A stretch of DNA of 64,000 bases from Gaertneriomyces semiglobifer (taxonomy: Eukaryota > Chytridiomycota > Chytridiomycetes > Spizellomycetales > Spizellomycetaceae), in assembly GCA_025558075.1 (NCBI GenBank), contig JAHLKF010000010.1, positions 124,001-188,000 on the forward strand, read 5' to 3'. Positions within the stretch are counted from its first letter, which is position 1. Each line of letters opens with the position of its first letter. The position numbers were made by a program, and so were the translations under genes. The notes beneath the pieces are model-generated. The model made no database searches. It had not been told where the DNA came from and saw nothing but the letters and a program-made list of their open reading frames with translations. Of the stretch, positions 30,040 to 41,593 are shown one piece after another.

Positions 30040-31029
30040 CTATCGCGACCCACCCTGCGCCCCATTTAATCTTCTCAGAGCTGCTTCTGCGGCAGCCTCC
30101 CTTCGATCCCTACCATCCAACCCGCGTCCACCCAAAACAAACGTTCCCCCCACAAAACCTCCACTATCAACCAGTTCTTCCTCTCGCGGTTCATATCGTC
30201 TAACTTTTGGTCCAATGGTTCTTCCGCTTTTCTCATGCTTTACCACGTCAGCGTTCAATTCTCTATTTAATGAATGGAATCGTTCATCGTGCTCTGACCA
30301 AACCATATGCGAGAGCTCGTGCAGTAACACTCGCCGCACATCATCGTAATATCGGAACCCATCCAAGTCATCAGTGCGCAACCTTAACGCAATGATTTGA
30401 CCTTTGTTTTGATTGTAACCCAAGATGGTTCGTTGGCGAGGGTGGAGCTCAATCAACGCGCCCACACTCCATTTCCGAGTCGTCATGATATTTTTGATAG
30501 CTGGATCATCACGGAGTTTGCACAAGACATCGTATGCCTTCGATTTGTCGGTGAATTCGTCGAGGGGCCGGATGTCGAGGAAGGTGTACTCATCGGCAGT
30601 TTGGTCACTTAAACTTCGAACGCGGCTCTCGCTACCACCAAACCCAGGGGGTGCCCTCTTTAGCCGCTTCTGGTCTTCTAGTTGCCATTTGACCGCTTCG
30701 TCCTTTCGCTTGACGTAGTCCACCTCTTGCTGAGAGCTGCCGAGGACGAGAATCTTTGTGCCGCTTGTCACGCCAACGTCTCTTAATGTGGCATCGGCTG
30801 GAAAATTCGCTTTCCCGCGCAATGTGAGTTTCAGGGCAGTAGGAGGAATAGCTATCTCTGGAAGGTTGCTGAGGTGGGCTTTCATTTCCGAAACAGTTGT
30901 TGCGCCTGGAAGCGTCACAGAGAGCATGACTTTGCGAAACGAGACGCTGAACGTCACCAGGTCATTTCGATCTGTTGCAGAGTCGTTCCCGTCCAGTTCT
31001 GCACCCGCTGTTTGCATAGTCACGACCAT
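30040..31029 (-). CDS. Ubiquitin-like/WLM-domain zinc metalloprotease (329 aa)
   Basis: Single exon. Residues 20-100 form a ubiquitin-like fold (VMLSVTLPGATTVSEMKAHL, then KLTLRGKANFPADATL, then GTKILVLGSS). After a charged helix comes the WLM domain: a loose helical part (DVLCKLRDDPAIKNIMTTRK), then the metal site HELSHMVWSEHDERFHSLNREL. This is the HExxHxxxxxH-type motif of Wss1/SPRTN-related proteases. A Ubl domain fused to a WLM domain is typical of a plant and fungal Wss1-like group that acts on ubiquitin/SUMO-linked and DNA-protein crosslink substrates. The C-terminus is Arg/Gly-rich. Substrates are inferred from the family only. Confidence 0.9.
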   Translation of the reverse strand: MVVTMQTAGAELDGNDSATDRNDLVTFSVSFRKVMLSVTLPGATTVSEMKAHLSNLPEIAIPPTALKLTLRGKANFPADATLRDVGVTSGTKILVLGSSQQEVDYVKRKDEAVKWQLEDQKRLKRAPPGFGGSESRVRSLSDQTADEYTFLDIRPLDEFTDKSKAYDVLCKLRDDPAIKNIMTTRKWSVGALIELHPRQRTILGYNQNKGQIIALRLRTDDLDGFRYYDDVRRVLLHELSHMVWSEHDERFHSLNRELNADVVKHEKSGRTIGPKVRRYEPREEELVDSGGFVGGTFVLGGRGLDGRDRREAAAEAALRRLNGAQGGSR

Positions 31030-31404
31030 TATTCGTTTCAACGGATAGTGCGTTGGCTGACGAAGTACCTTTCGAGCGACGTTTTACTTGCGCCCAGAAT
31101 TTATACTCGGACGCGTGTTGTCGGAGCGATGACAAATTTCCATGAGCAAACCAAACAGTTATCAATATCTCAAAACACAAACCCGTGACAAGATCCAAAG
31201 CGCGGCGGGTCGATGAGATGTTGGGTTGCACTTGCGGGTCTTTGCAATTGAAGAAGTTGCAGTAATTGCCAGCCGGGAATCCACAGTCGGTGCCCACTCG
31301 TAGGATAGTATTTCAGTTGACCTGAATATACCACAACCGGAAGAGAGTTACTGCCGTGCGTGAGTGTCGAAATCAAATTTCCCAGCTTTGTTGAAGGTTC
31401 TTAC
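31030..31404. other. Divergent promoter region
   Basis: Separates the WLM protease and PXMP4 genes, which diverge. No separate gene is supported. Confidence 0.4.
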
Positions 31405-32308
31405 ATGCACAAATTATGGCAGAGACATAAGCGAGAAATGGAGTCCTTCAACGCTCTGCTGGCGTCTGGCCAGTACCACGACATTCTATCTATCATTAAG
31501 GGCTTCCGTAACGGCGCTGTTTACGGTTCGTACACGATGTGCTCCGCTCTGAGCATCTTAGCTTTCCCACCAATGCTCGAATACCCATTGCAGGGGCAAA
31601 GATCCGTTTCCCTCATGCGTTGGTGATGACTTTCTTGTTCCGCTCTGGCAGGTGCGTTTTTCAGCCATTCATTGGTCCCACTTGGTTAGACCCCACTAGG
31701 TGCATCCACGACACGAATTAACGGCCGTCTTATGTACACAGCGTACAAGACAAAGTTCGGTTCATCTATAAGGCGACATACCAACACAGCAGAAATCTTG
31801 CGTTTTTCGTGACCATTTACAAGACGCTCATGGCGGTGCAGCGCAACGTCAAAGGGAAAGAGCATAATCTCGATTCATTCTTTGCTGGCATTGTTGGCGG
31901 TTACATTGTCTTTGGCAAGAACAACAATGTCAACAATCAGGTCTGCGCTTTGCAACCTCGCTGTGATACCCATGCTATTCATTTGTTGACATTTTGCTGT
32001 GCAGATCGTTCTATATCTCTTCTCGCGTATCCTGGTCGGCCTCGCAAAACTGGCCGTGAAGAATAACATCATACCCGAACCCCAGAACACCTTCCCGGTG
32101 TTTGCTGCTGTCGTCTGGGGTATGTGGTTAGCGTTGTATTTCGGGTTTATTGACGTTTCTCACACGGTCGTCCCCAGGTATCGTCATGTGGCTCTTCCGG
32201 CACAACCCTGAAACTCTGCAGTCCTCTTTACAGGCATCCATGACCTACCTCTACAACGATTCGGAAAAGTTTAACACTTTTAAGAACTTCTTATGGCACA
32301 ACAGATAG
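31405..32308 (+). CDS. PXMP4/PMP24 peroxisomal membrane protein, five exons (207 aa)
   Basis: Exons are 31405-31525, 31594-31651, 31742-31940, 32005-32119 and 32178-32308; all phases close. PXMP4 is a peroxisomal membrane protein of the Tim17/Tim22/Tim23/PMP24 family; its transport role is unsettled. Nearly every conserved block is visible: HDILSIIKGFRNGAVYGAK, IRFPHALVMTFLFRSGSVQD, IYKATYQHSRNLAFFVTIYK, FFAGIVGGYIVFGKNNNVNN, AVKNNIIPEPQNTFPVFAAV and SSLQASMTYLYNDSEKF. Length matches human PXMP4 (212 aa). The 5' start is set by the first ATG after the leader. Confidence 0.96.
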
Positions 32309-32511
32309 TCGATTGCAGGCGCGCGTTTTGAAATTTCAATGCACATATAACGTTTCAAACGTTTCTTCCATTTACGTACAAATTGTAAAGTCACTGCCTC
32401 TTTCAGTTGACTCCTACCACCAACTCACTTGCGCAGCTCCAACATTGTCATTAAAATGACAGGTCGCTCCACTTGCGTCCATCTTCCGGGACTTTAAAGT
32501 GCGGGACCGGT

Positions 32512-34955
32512 TCATTCTGGAGCAGGTGTTTGTGACATCCTATCCGGCCTATCGTGCGCGTACATAAAACCACCCAAAGGCAGCCCAGCCCGAGTTCGAG
32601 CCTCCCTCATCTGTCGCGCCTTATCTTTCAGATCGACATTCGTACGGCCTTCGAATAATCCCTCCGCAACACCCTGATCGAGAATCAGTCGCCATCGTCT
32701 AGGGTGGTTTTGGTGTACCATTAACCCTCGCTCAAGCATCTCGACGTCGGCGGGTGGCCACGGGCGACGAGGACGTCGTGGTCGGTATATGCTCGTGGTC
32801 GTTGATTCAGCAAGAGATGGTGGCATAGAGGCCTCGCGCTCATGTGGTGCTTGGAACGCCAATGTGGGTCGCCCACCATTGATCTGCAATCGGTAGTGAG
32901 GATCAATAGCCAAAGGGTATCGCAGATCGTCTTCCGCCCAGTCCCGAGGTAGCCGTCGTCCAGAGCCATCACCAGCCTGTTGATCCCCAGCTTCACGCGG
33001 AAACTGCCTATTAACTTCCTCATATACTCGCTGCATTGGATCCTGAACCTCGCGTCTGCAGATCTCAAATGTCAGCATACTGCAGTCGTTAAACGTAGTC
33101 TCAGCACCTCTCTTACCTAAATGCACGGGCAGCTTCATCTAAGCCTTGCAGGAGAGTCTGGGGCTGCCGGGACCTAGACGGAGATCCCGGGGTCCGCGGG
33201 GGCGGGAGCTGGAATGTCGCCCCATGTTGAAGCTCGAAGACCCATTGGCCACTACAATGACAAAATAGTTCGTAAGCCATCATCCGTAACCTGCGAGCTA
33301 TATCACACTTGACGTACAGTAAAGCGGGATCTAGTTGGTCAAACTGGCTGTCCACATCGACGATTGAGTCGTTCGCGGCAGGCTGCGGCACCGACGCCGA
33401 CGGACCTGCCACGGCTGTTGTGACATTCGCTTCGGTCGGCGCAACAAGCGATTCAGCGGGCTCGACGGGCGGCGCTGCCGGCTCAGTCACGTTGACAGTT
33501 TCAGGCTCTGGCAATTCGTCAACTGGTTCCTGGTGCTGTGCCTTATCCGTTCCAGCTTCCGTTGCAACTTCTTCGTCAGCGCTAACATTTTCGTCAGTCA
33601 CATCTCCTTTGCGCGCTTTCCCACGTTTCGCAGGGCGCGACGTTTCACCAACATCCTTCTTTTGCCTTGTTCTTTTTTTTGCTGTCGACGTCGTGGCTTC
33701 GTCTTCCTTAGGATCTTCTTTTGCCGCTTCGCGTATTCTGTTCGATTTTCTGGGGTCGCCGGGAGCAGCGCGCGAACGGGTAACCCGACGAACAGGACTC
33801 TCAAGTCCCTGGTCCTCGTGTTGCGTACCGCTCGCTGCGTTAGTGTGACGTTCGTCCGATTCATCGACTACGCCTTCCGTGAACTCGTTGCTGACCTTGC
33901 ATGTGAGATGATGGGTATGTACCAACCGATATTCAACGAGCTACTTACAATGCATCCTCTTCATCGGAGGGGCTATGTGGACTAGCGGCCTGCGTCGGTA
34001 CCTGTGTTGCCGGTTCCTGCTCGTCCTCGACATCTTCATCAGGTGGGACGAGTTGGCCAGGCGGTTCTAGCTGGTCCATGAAAAGCACCGACTGTCTGAA
34101 CACATTCAATGCACCGCCGAACGTGTTTTTCCACACAAACTGTGCCTCAAGGCCTTCTTCGGCACTGTTTGCTATTTCTGACGCCCGCTGGGTCATCTTC
34201 ATCTGAAATGCCTTATTGACCACATGCGGCACCCGTGTCTCTTCGAAAACACCTTTCCACAACTGTTGAAGGTTCGTTTCCGGGTCAACCTTGTGGCACG
34301 CGATGAATAGTTGCGTCATTAGGTCGACTAGAATTGTCAGGAAATCGGAATGCTTTGCGAGTTCAGCCGGGATGCAATCTCTGGTGAGAATCTTGAGGAC
34401 TGCCTGGAGATGCTCCGCTCTCGCATTGTAGCTATGGTCATTGTCAGGGTGACATTTGAGGAAGATGGTAATCAAATGGGTAAGCTTGAGTCGCCGGATG
34501 GCAGAGTTCGGCGACGAGGTATCGTAGATCTTCTCTCCATACAATTGATCTACAGGATGACGATCACGACCGGTCGGCGACAAACTTCCATTAGCCATGG
34601 TAACCACAGCCAGTGACAACCGCGGTCATCTTTACTTACCGGCGACGAGCTCCTTCTCGCGCGCGTCCCGGTCCTCCTTTGTTTCTTCAAAACTGTTGGC
34701 AAATAATTGCAATTGTAAAAGTTCGCGGGCTTTCACATCCAGCGCCATCAACTGCTCCCACGCCGTGGCAGCATTGGCCACATCTTCCGTCGGCCCAACA
34801 ACAACAGCGTTCGTCTGACGCGTAGACACATTGTCGCTGAAGCTTCTCCGTCTCTTCTGCCGTGATCCTGCATCTGAAGGGGCACCGCGCGTTACACGAG
34901 TCCGCGATGCTAGTGGAGCAGTCGTTTGACGCTTCCGACGGCCAGGTTCAGGCAT
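32512..34955 (-). CDS. Telobox (TRF-like) Myb-domain protein, four exons (about 744 aa)
   Basis: Exons are 34955-34640, 34549-33949, 33890-33117 and 33055-32512; phases close. The last acceptor could alternatively lie nearer the donor. The C-terminal Myb-like domain (about residues 655-712) has PWPPADVEMLERGLMVHQN, then WRLILDQGVAEGLFEGRT, then VDLKDKARQM. VDLKDKxR is the telobox signature of proteins that bind TTAGGG-type repeats (TRF1/2, Taz1, Tbf1). An N-terminal all-helical block (about residues 110-280, for example LKLTHLITIFLKCHPDN, EHLQAVLKILTRD) could be a TRFH-like dimerisation domain. A disordered acidic/basic centre with an NLS-like KKRTRQKKD follows. Likely nuclear, binding telomeres or subtelomeric and ribosomal-gene promoters. 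Divergent from the thiolase gene. Confidence 0.85.
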
Positions 34956-35748
34956 TGACGTTGCACACTTGCAATTTTTTTTTTTTCCTATTTTAGGAGA
35001 AGAGAAGGAAGTTCTTGGTATTTGATACGGATCTTAACATTCATCAGATTCGACTAGGGAGATAGGAGCGGCTAGGTAAAGGCGCACCCTGTCTCGAGAG
35101 AGACAAGGCACAATCACCTGTACCAGCACCACCCATCAGTCTCCCCATGTCATTTCAATGGACAAACAACGCACCCGTCGTTCCAGTCCTTGGGGACCTC
35201 CTCAACTTTCTGTCAGTCTGATCGCGGCCGGCCGTGTCCTTCTATATGTGTCGTTGTAGCTAGGGCTCCTGGGTAAGCTGGTAGTATGGTAGGGTTTTGG
35301 GTGCGAGAGGGTGCAGCGGTAGTAGGGTAACTTCTTATTATTATTGGGGGGGCGAGTGAGTGGTTCAGCGGAACAGGGGGGGCAAATTGCGTGCACACTG
35401 CCATGCATTGGGCATTCAAGGCATTAAAAGAAAAACGCGGTTTGATGGCGGGTGGCACAGTTACATTTGACAGGGGCAAATAGTTGCGTTCAACGGCTCG
35501 GCAGATTCGGGTTACCCAAAATAGCAATCGATATGTGCGGCTGAGATCAATAAACAAAATGTGCCTCCTTATGCGCCTCGGCCCGAGATCTTCCATTTGC
35601 CACGAGACCGAAAGCTCATCGTTGCGAAGAAACATAAAAGACCTCCGTTGGCTTCTGCTTCTCTGACGACGACGACGACGACGACGACCGGACGATTAGA
35701 CGCCCCAACGCAAGCCCTCTCATCTCATACAAGTAATTTACTAGCAGA
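34956..35748. other. Divergent promoter region with GAC microsatellite
   Basis: Separates the telobox gene and thiolase, which diverge. It contains a T-rich run at about 34977-34986 and eight GAC repeats at 35665-35688, just upstream of the thiolase ATG. No separate gene is seen. Confidence 0.45.
35665..35688 (+). repeat. (GAC)8 microsatellite
   Basis: Eight perfect GAC units lie about 60 bp before the thiolase start, probably in its 5' UTR. Confidence 0.9.
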
Positions 35749-37080
35749 ATGTCCAAGGTTGCCAAGGACGTCTTCATCGTTGCCGCCAAGCGCACGCCTT
35801 TCGGTGCTTTCGGTGGCAAACTTGCCCACTTGTCCGCTACGGAGTTGGGAGGTCTCGCGTCTATCGCTGCCGTGAAGCAGTTGCCGGAAGGAACAAAGAT
35901 TGACTCTGTCATCTATGGAAACGTTCTGCAAACCTCTGGAGGTGAGCTACCCGCGCGTTCGTCCGACATCGCTTCTGATCATTTACTTACGCATGATCTC
36001 TCTCGTCAATTGCAGACGCGGCGTTCATGCCCAGGCATGTTGGACACCGTGTAGGAGCACCGCTTGAGACTCCGGCTTTGGGCGTGAACCGTCTCTGCGG
36101 TTCCGGTTTCCAATCAGTCATCAATGGTGCACAGGAGATCTTGTTGGGCGAGGCCGAAGTGGTTTTGACGGGTGGAACTGAGAACATGTCCCAAGCACCT
36201 TACGCGCTTCGTGGTGTGCGTGCCGGAACACGCTATGGCGTTGATCTCAAACTCGAAGATACCCTAGCCCACGGTCTTGTGGACACGTACCCGAAAAAGG
36301 TCCCAATGGGCATCACTGCTGAGAACCTCGGTCAAAAGTACAACATCTCTCGTAGAGATTGTGACGAATTTGCCCTCAAGTCTCAGCAGAGATGGGCAAG
36401 CGCGAATGCCGCTGGCATTTTCCAAGATGAGATTGTGCCTGTAGAAGTCAAAACCCGCAAGACGACAGAGCAGTTCACAACGGATGAGCACCCTCGTCCA
36501 AAGACTACTATCGAGAGCTTGTCCAAGCTCGCATCTGTGTTTATCAAGGACACAGGATTGGTCACAGCTGGGTGAGTACCCTGCCTATAGTGTTGGAAGC
36601 CTCGCGTTTTGAGCTAAACTTACTTGTTACAGAAATGCATCTGGCATCTGTGATGGTGCTGCGTCCCTTGTCGTCGCCGGTGGCGAGGCCGTGAAAAGAC
36701 ACGGCATGAAGCCCCTCGCACGTATTGTCGCCTGGGATTACGTTGGTGTCGACCCCAACATCATGGGTATCGGCCCTGTCCCTGCCATTCGTCGCGTCCT
36801 GAAAAAGGCCGGTCTGACATTGAACGACATGTCCCTCATCGAAGTCAACGAAGCGTTCGCCGCTCAGTTCCTTGCTGTGCAAAAGGAGCTCGGACTCAAT
36901 GATGAAATCAGCAATGCTCATGGTGGTGCCATTGCATTAGGTCACCCACTTGGAGCAAGTGGTGCCCGTATTACAACACATCTTGCATACCAACTGCAGC
37001 GAACTGGGGGCCGGTATGGTCTTGGATCCGCATGCATTGGTGGAGGACAGGGTATTGCCATCATTCTGGAGCGTGCTTAA
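35749..37080 (+). CDS. 3-ketoacyl-CoA thiolase / acetyl-CoA acyltransferase, three exons (398 aa)
   Basis: Exons are 35749-35941, 36016-36571 and 36633-37080; phases close. The enzyme cleaves 3-ketoacyl-CoA with CoA to acetyl-CoA in beta-oxidation. All thiolase signatures are present: the nucleophilic cysteine in [20 protein letters not shown], the motif [17 protein letters not shown], the His loop [19 protein letters not shown], and the general-base cysteine in [18 protein letters not shown]. Length and wording ([20 protein letters not shown]) are closest to the mitochondrial ACAA2 type. There is no PTS1 tripeptide (it ends ERA) and no obvious cleavable presequence, as in ACAA2. Mitochondrial location is inferred. 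Confidence 0.95.
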
Positions 37081-37670
37081 GGATACTTGTTTGCGCTTGT
37101 GCCGTAGTCTCATTTAATTATATGTGCTCTTCTGTTGCCCCCTATTCGAGTATCAGTTGCGCATTCAAAGCATGGTTTGCATGGATCTTCAGAGTCGCAT
37201 GCGGTTCTGAGCCAGTGCGACCTCTATGAATTCATCATTACGCTCACAGAAACACAAGAGGGGCGTAAAGTGTATAGTCAACAGTAATATATTTGATTCA
37301 CCACCCTTTTGACCGCCGCATTGAGGCACCTGCCCCCGCATTGGAATTGCGATTGTCGTATATCGTATTTCTTTTGATACCGATAGCAGGTAGTCGTAAC
37401 GGTTGTCCATCGGGTTGTGCCGACGCGGGCACAATAGGTGGCAGCTAAATACGACAAAAACCAATTAAAAAAACCAATGAATACCTGTTTTGGTATTGCC
37501 ACGTATTTTTCCATACCTTGTGTAAAGAATTCGTTTTGGCAAGTTTGGTTTTAGTCTTTTCTTTGTGTGTTTGATGTAGAGGGGGAAGGTTGACGGATGG
37601 ATTTGACGGTGCGTGGCTCAGCGACCCCGTCTTTTGTAAATGTGAGATATGTGGGAGGTGAGCAGAGGAT
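37081..37670. other. Convergent 3' intergenic space
   Basis: Lies between the convergent thiolase and kinase genes. No gene or repeat is supported. Confidence 0.4.
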
Positions 37671-39137
37671 TCAATGGTGCTCTGTCCGGGGGGTAATTGG
37701 GGAAGGGTTACTCCAGCCTTTGGTTGTTCGATATGCGCGTGTTGGCGGCGTGCAGACTGTCTCGGTGCGTGAGATTTCTCTTTCTGATGTGTCTTTGCCT
37801 ACATCACTTGTTGCGTTAGGTGGAAATGAAAAGTCGGTGTTTGCTGATTTGATTGGACTTACATCTCTTACAAAATCCATGTCTCGAGCTTCACGAGCTG
37901 TGATTCTCTCTTTCGGCTCGTATATCAGCATCTGAGTCATCAAATCAATCAGAGCTTGCGGGGCATCTGGAAGCAGCGGTCGTATGCCGGTTCCGGTTTT
38001 CGGTGGGAAGCTATACTTTTGCGGAGGTTTGCTAGAAGACTTTGAGCTACCAGAAAAAAAGACAGGGGATTAACGTCCTTGTCGATGTTTTGACGTGCTA
38101 ATCCGTTTTTTTCTTTTGCTGATCACCTACCCGACAATTTTCTTCACTGTCTCACCTTTTGGTGTTCCCACAACTCCATGTATTCGAAAGAGCATGTCCA
38201 CTTCATTACCCCCAGGAAACAGCGGTTGGCCTTTCGTCATTTCAAAAATGACACATCCTACACCCCAGATATCCATCGGCGCTCCATAGGTCCCATTTCC
38301 CAGCAAGCATTCTGGAGGCCGATACCATCGCGTTGCAATGTAGGACGTGTACGGTGGTTTGGAATGGATACCCCGACAGGATCCAAAGTCACTGAGTTTG
38401 AGCACCGGTAACGCAGGCGGAATGAATGGCGTCAGAAGGATGTTTTCCGGCTTGATGTCGCGGTGGAAGATCCCGCGATTATGGATATGTTCGAGTGCAG
38501 TAAGGAGGTGCGATGTAAAGTGCTTGATAAGGGATTCTGACAGCCCATCTGGTGCGGATCTCGTCCCCGCGGTTGAAGGGCGTTGAGAGATATATTCGTA
38601 TAGGTTCATCAACATCAGGTCGAAGGTCAGTGAGAGTGTTCCTGTGGTGGGTTCACTACGAAAATCAGATTATGAAAGGCTGATAAGATCCAAACGCAGA
38701 CGGCAGAAAGGGCCCACTTACAATATCACTTCATGTAACTCGATAATGTTGGGATGTGGTGCTACGCGTCGCAGAGCCTGGATTTCGCGCAAGTTCTCAA
38801 TCTCTGCAGAGCTAACGCGTGCATTGCTTTAGTCCCGTCATTGTCTCGTACTCAGCGCATGTATGGTATCCATGAAAGGCTAACCTCTTAAAGTGTTTAC
38901 GAAATCTCTTCATCGCATAGACTTTCCCCGTCTTCCGATTTCGCACCTTGAGTACCTCGGAAAATGTGCCTTCTCCAAGCTTTCCCAACAAGCGATAATC
39001 TAAAAGCCGAAGGCAGAGCGTGAGTATCACATCACGTTTCACGCTTCCGAGCAAATGCCCTCTTTCGTACCTTCAAGTTTCGTTTTCGCATCATTATCCT
39101 CATCCGCACTCGGTACTGACAGGTTTTTGCTACTCAT
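37671..39137 (-). CDS. MOK-type (RCK family) ciliary protein kinase, five exons (about 390 aa)
   Basis: Exons are 39137-39071, 38999-38885, 38811-38722, 38655-38131 and 38046-37671; all phases close. MOK belongs with MAK and ICK to the RCK kinases that control cilia and flagella. Kinase motifs in order: LGKLGEGTFSEVLKV glycine loop; VYAMKRF lysine; NLREIQALRRVAPHPNI; HRDIKPENILL catalytic loop (about residue 157); LSDFGSC; and the activation segment SKPPYTSYIATRWYRPPECL. The usual TEY of MOK is TSY here. FGSCRGIHSK, GTYGAPMDIWGVGCVIFE and PLFPGGNEVDMLFRIHGVVG match MOK more closely than other RCKs. The C-terminal tail is short (about 60 residues). A flagellar role is inference from the family. 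Confidence 0.92.
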
Positions 39138-39565
39138 CGGGTCATTAATTGATTTTTTTGCGAGGCGGGGGGGGACGGCAGATTTTCGCTTTTGCCGCCG
39201 GGATCGCGTTAGGTTTCTTGTCCAGATCCCACTCAGCAAGGCACACAAGTTTCGCAAACTTGCGGATTCTATCACTTGGATAATTCCCCGGAAATGATAT
39301 ATTCTCAGATTAGGAGCTAAATATAGCTCACCAAAATTTCCGAGGCAACATCCGAGGCTTTGGGAGCTACTGTGCAAGTCGGAAAAATCTCCGAGGGTCC
39401 CCTTTTGAGGTAAGGGATGTAAAATCTCACACACTGTAAATGAGCACCCTGGCTATTGCCGGACTCCATGCACAATGGTAATGCGTGAATTTCCCCTTTG
39501 ATATACGCAACCACCATGCGGGAGTATGTATCGACTCACAACCTGTCTCCAACATGCGCCGCAGA
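39138..39565. other. Intergenic, kinase promoter side
   Basis: Upstream of the kinase ATG and downstream of the methyltransferase stop. The frame upstream of the kinase ATG is open but has no family resemblance. No feature is called. Confidence 0.35.
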
Positions 39566-40522
39566 TCAGATTCGCGTGGCCCAGAACGTCTCGCAAAGCC
39601 GTCCATCCTCAATTGCCGCAATCACGTCCTCCACAACGCGCCAGCCGTTCTGTTCCGAAAAGACGCGTTCAAGTTCTCCTTCGAGTAAGAAATCGTTTGG
39701 GTCCGTTGGATGTTCCAATGGCACTTTATGCGTATGAATGAAGGTATGGATCAATACATGCGACCGAGGAGGCAACTCCAGTAATTGAGGGAAAATTTCG
39801 CGATGCAGACTTCTCGCTTGGATGACCAATGTTGGTGACTGCGTAATATTGATTTCTGCACCTCGCTCTCCGGCCGGCAAAAGTCGCATAGCTTCTTTGA
39901 TTGGAACCGCTTGGCCGCCAACGACAAGGGTGCCGTCCGTGATCTTTCCCAAAACCCCTGTTCCGTTCCTGCAGCTCCATCGTTCCAACAACATCTGCGC
40001 CCTAGTCACCGCGCCTTTCCAACAATCCACTCCCACACCAGCCCAAGGTCTTCCTCCTCGAAGATAGGAAGAAAGAACGTAGGCCAAGTCTCTGCCACTC
40101 CCGCATCCCAAATCTAAGACACTAGGAGTAATGTGCACTGGAACCTCTGCTTCAATCGCCTTTATAACCTGGGGTAACAACGGCGTCGGGAAGAACAGTG
40201 GTGTAGTCGCAAGCGGAGGTGGAGGAACGCCACGAACGAATTCGTACTCTTCCAAACCCTGCGCCAGCCGAGACTCGGGTAAAATCTGCTTGAGTAACCA
40301 CCCACGGCTGACGAGGAAAGCGAGAGCATGCTGGTACTCATCCTCGTTATCGCCAATAACAACTCGCAGCGTTATATGGCGAGGTGGGAGCTCGGACACA
40401 CGGGCGACTAAATCCACGTGGGGGATGTTGTAGGATGGACTTATACGGCAAACTGCGTAGCTTTGAGGTAAACGTAGGTCTAGCAGGGGCTGCAATTGCG
40501 AACCTGATTGTGTCGTGAACAT
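39566..40522 (-). CDS. Rhodanese-like plus SAM-dependent methyltransferase fusion (318 aa)
   Basis: Single exon. The first 90 residues resemble a rhodanese-type domain (LLDLRLPQSYAVCRISPSYN, then IPHVDLVARVSELPPRHITL, then FLVSRGW). The conserved active-site cysteine loop is not evident. Residues 125-300 are a class I methyltransferase. Motif I is SVLDLGCGSGRDLAYVLSSY. Then come WAGVGVDCWKGAVTRAQMLL, a strand/turn region, LPPRSHVLIHTFIHTHKVPL, and a C-terminal strand (GWRVVEDVIAAIEDGRLCET). The substrate is unknown. This fusion layout occurs in uncharacterised eukaryotic proteins. Confidence 0.75.
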   Translation of the reverse strand: MFTTQSGSQLQPLLDLRLPQSYAVCRISPSYNIPHVDLVARVSELPPRHITLRVVIGDNEDEYQHALAFLVSRGWLLKQILPESRLAQGLEEYEFVRGVPPPPLATTPLFFPTPLLPQVIKAIEAEVPVHITPSVLDLGCGSGRDLAYVLSSYLRGGRPWAGVGVDCWKGAVTRAQMLLERWSCRNGTGVLGKITDGTLVVGGQAVPIKEAMRLLPAGERGAEINITQSPTLVIQARSLHREIFPQLLELPPRSHVLIHTFIHTHKVPLEHPTDPNDFLLEGELERVFSEQNGWRVVEDVIAAIEDGRLCETFWATRI

Positions 40523-41593
40523 CTCGGGACGGCTTCTGCTCTACAGTTTGCTCGGACACGCGGCAGTAATCTTTGTACGCTTGCAATTGACAAGATAAGT
40601 CAATTGCCCTTAATCTGCTACCTTGTTGATACTGACTGGCAAGAAACTACGCCGAGGACCGCATAGGTACGCCTCCAACGACAGGACCGTGTTGTCTCAT
40701 GAAGATTGTCAGATCTTCAGAACAAGAACGCAGGTGTGAAATTTTCCCAACATATCTCACGTAAGCAGCACAAGCCACTTCAGTGCGAACTCCGCCAAAA
40801 AAAAACGCGTTACGCGTAAAAACGTCGGTCATCACCAAGATCTGTAGCGTTACCGAAAATATTTTGGTTTACCATTGAAAACGAAGATGAAGCTGAAAGC
40901 ACTACTTAACCTCGTGGACAATATTAGCCTGACTGGCGAATCTCTCTTGCCCACCTTTGCGCGACATGGTGAATTCACTTTCCGTCTTAGGTTCGTCCGT
41001 TGATATCGTAGGACGTGAAAAGCTGTTGGCGCCAGATCTGGGTGCTCCATGTACACAATGTTCGATGTTTGCTTTACAGTACCTCGTACAAGAAGAATGC
41101 ACGGATGCTTGAGCCTTTATCGGTTGGTCATCACGTTCGGCATGGCCATCAGAATGGACGCTATAATGGCTTTCCAATCCCACGCTCCAAAACCTTCTCC
41201 CAATGACCTGCTTTTGCAAAAGCACAATCACTTTTTCCACCCACTAATAACTTTTTGCTCGCTCTTCCGGCCAAATCGCCCTTGGAACATGGCAACCTCC
41301 ACCTCCCTCGTGTTAGGGTCCAACTGAATGATGGCATGAAAGGTTTCGGACGAAACGCGTCCTGGTGCACGCCTTCAACAGCCGGGAAACAGTTTCCCGT
41401 CGTTGACACACGCACCAATGCCCATTTCGTGAACAGTTTAAATAGAGATTTGATAATGATGCTAATAGATTTCCTGTAGAAATAGACTCTCCCCTCGAGC
41501 TGACTGACAAGCAACCTAACTAGTGGGGCCCATTCACCTGTTTTGGGGGGCGCATCAGATCACGGTCTAAACACACATTAGAACAAAGGCATC
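40523..41593. other. Intergenic, no gene seen
   Basis: About 1 kb between two genes reading away from each other. The short open frames overlap on both strands and carry no motif. Confidence 0.4.

Noticed and set aside
37597..37935. Plus-strand 112-codon frame
   Set aside because: Lies antisense to the last exon of the MOK kinase, whose conserved C-lobe is clearly on the minus strand.
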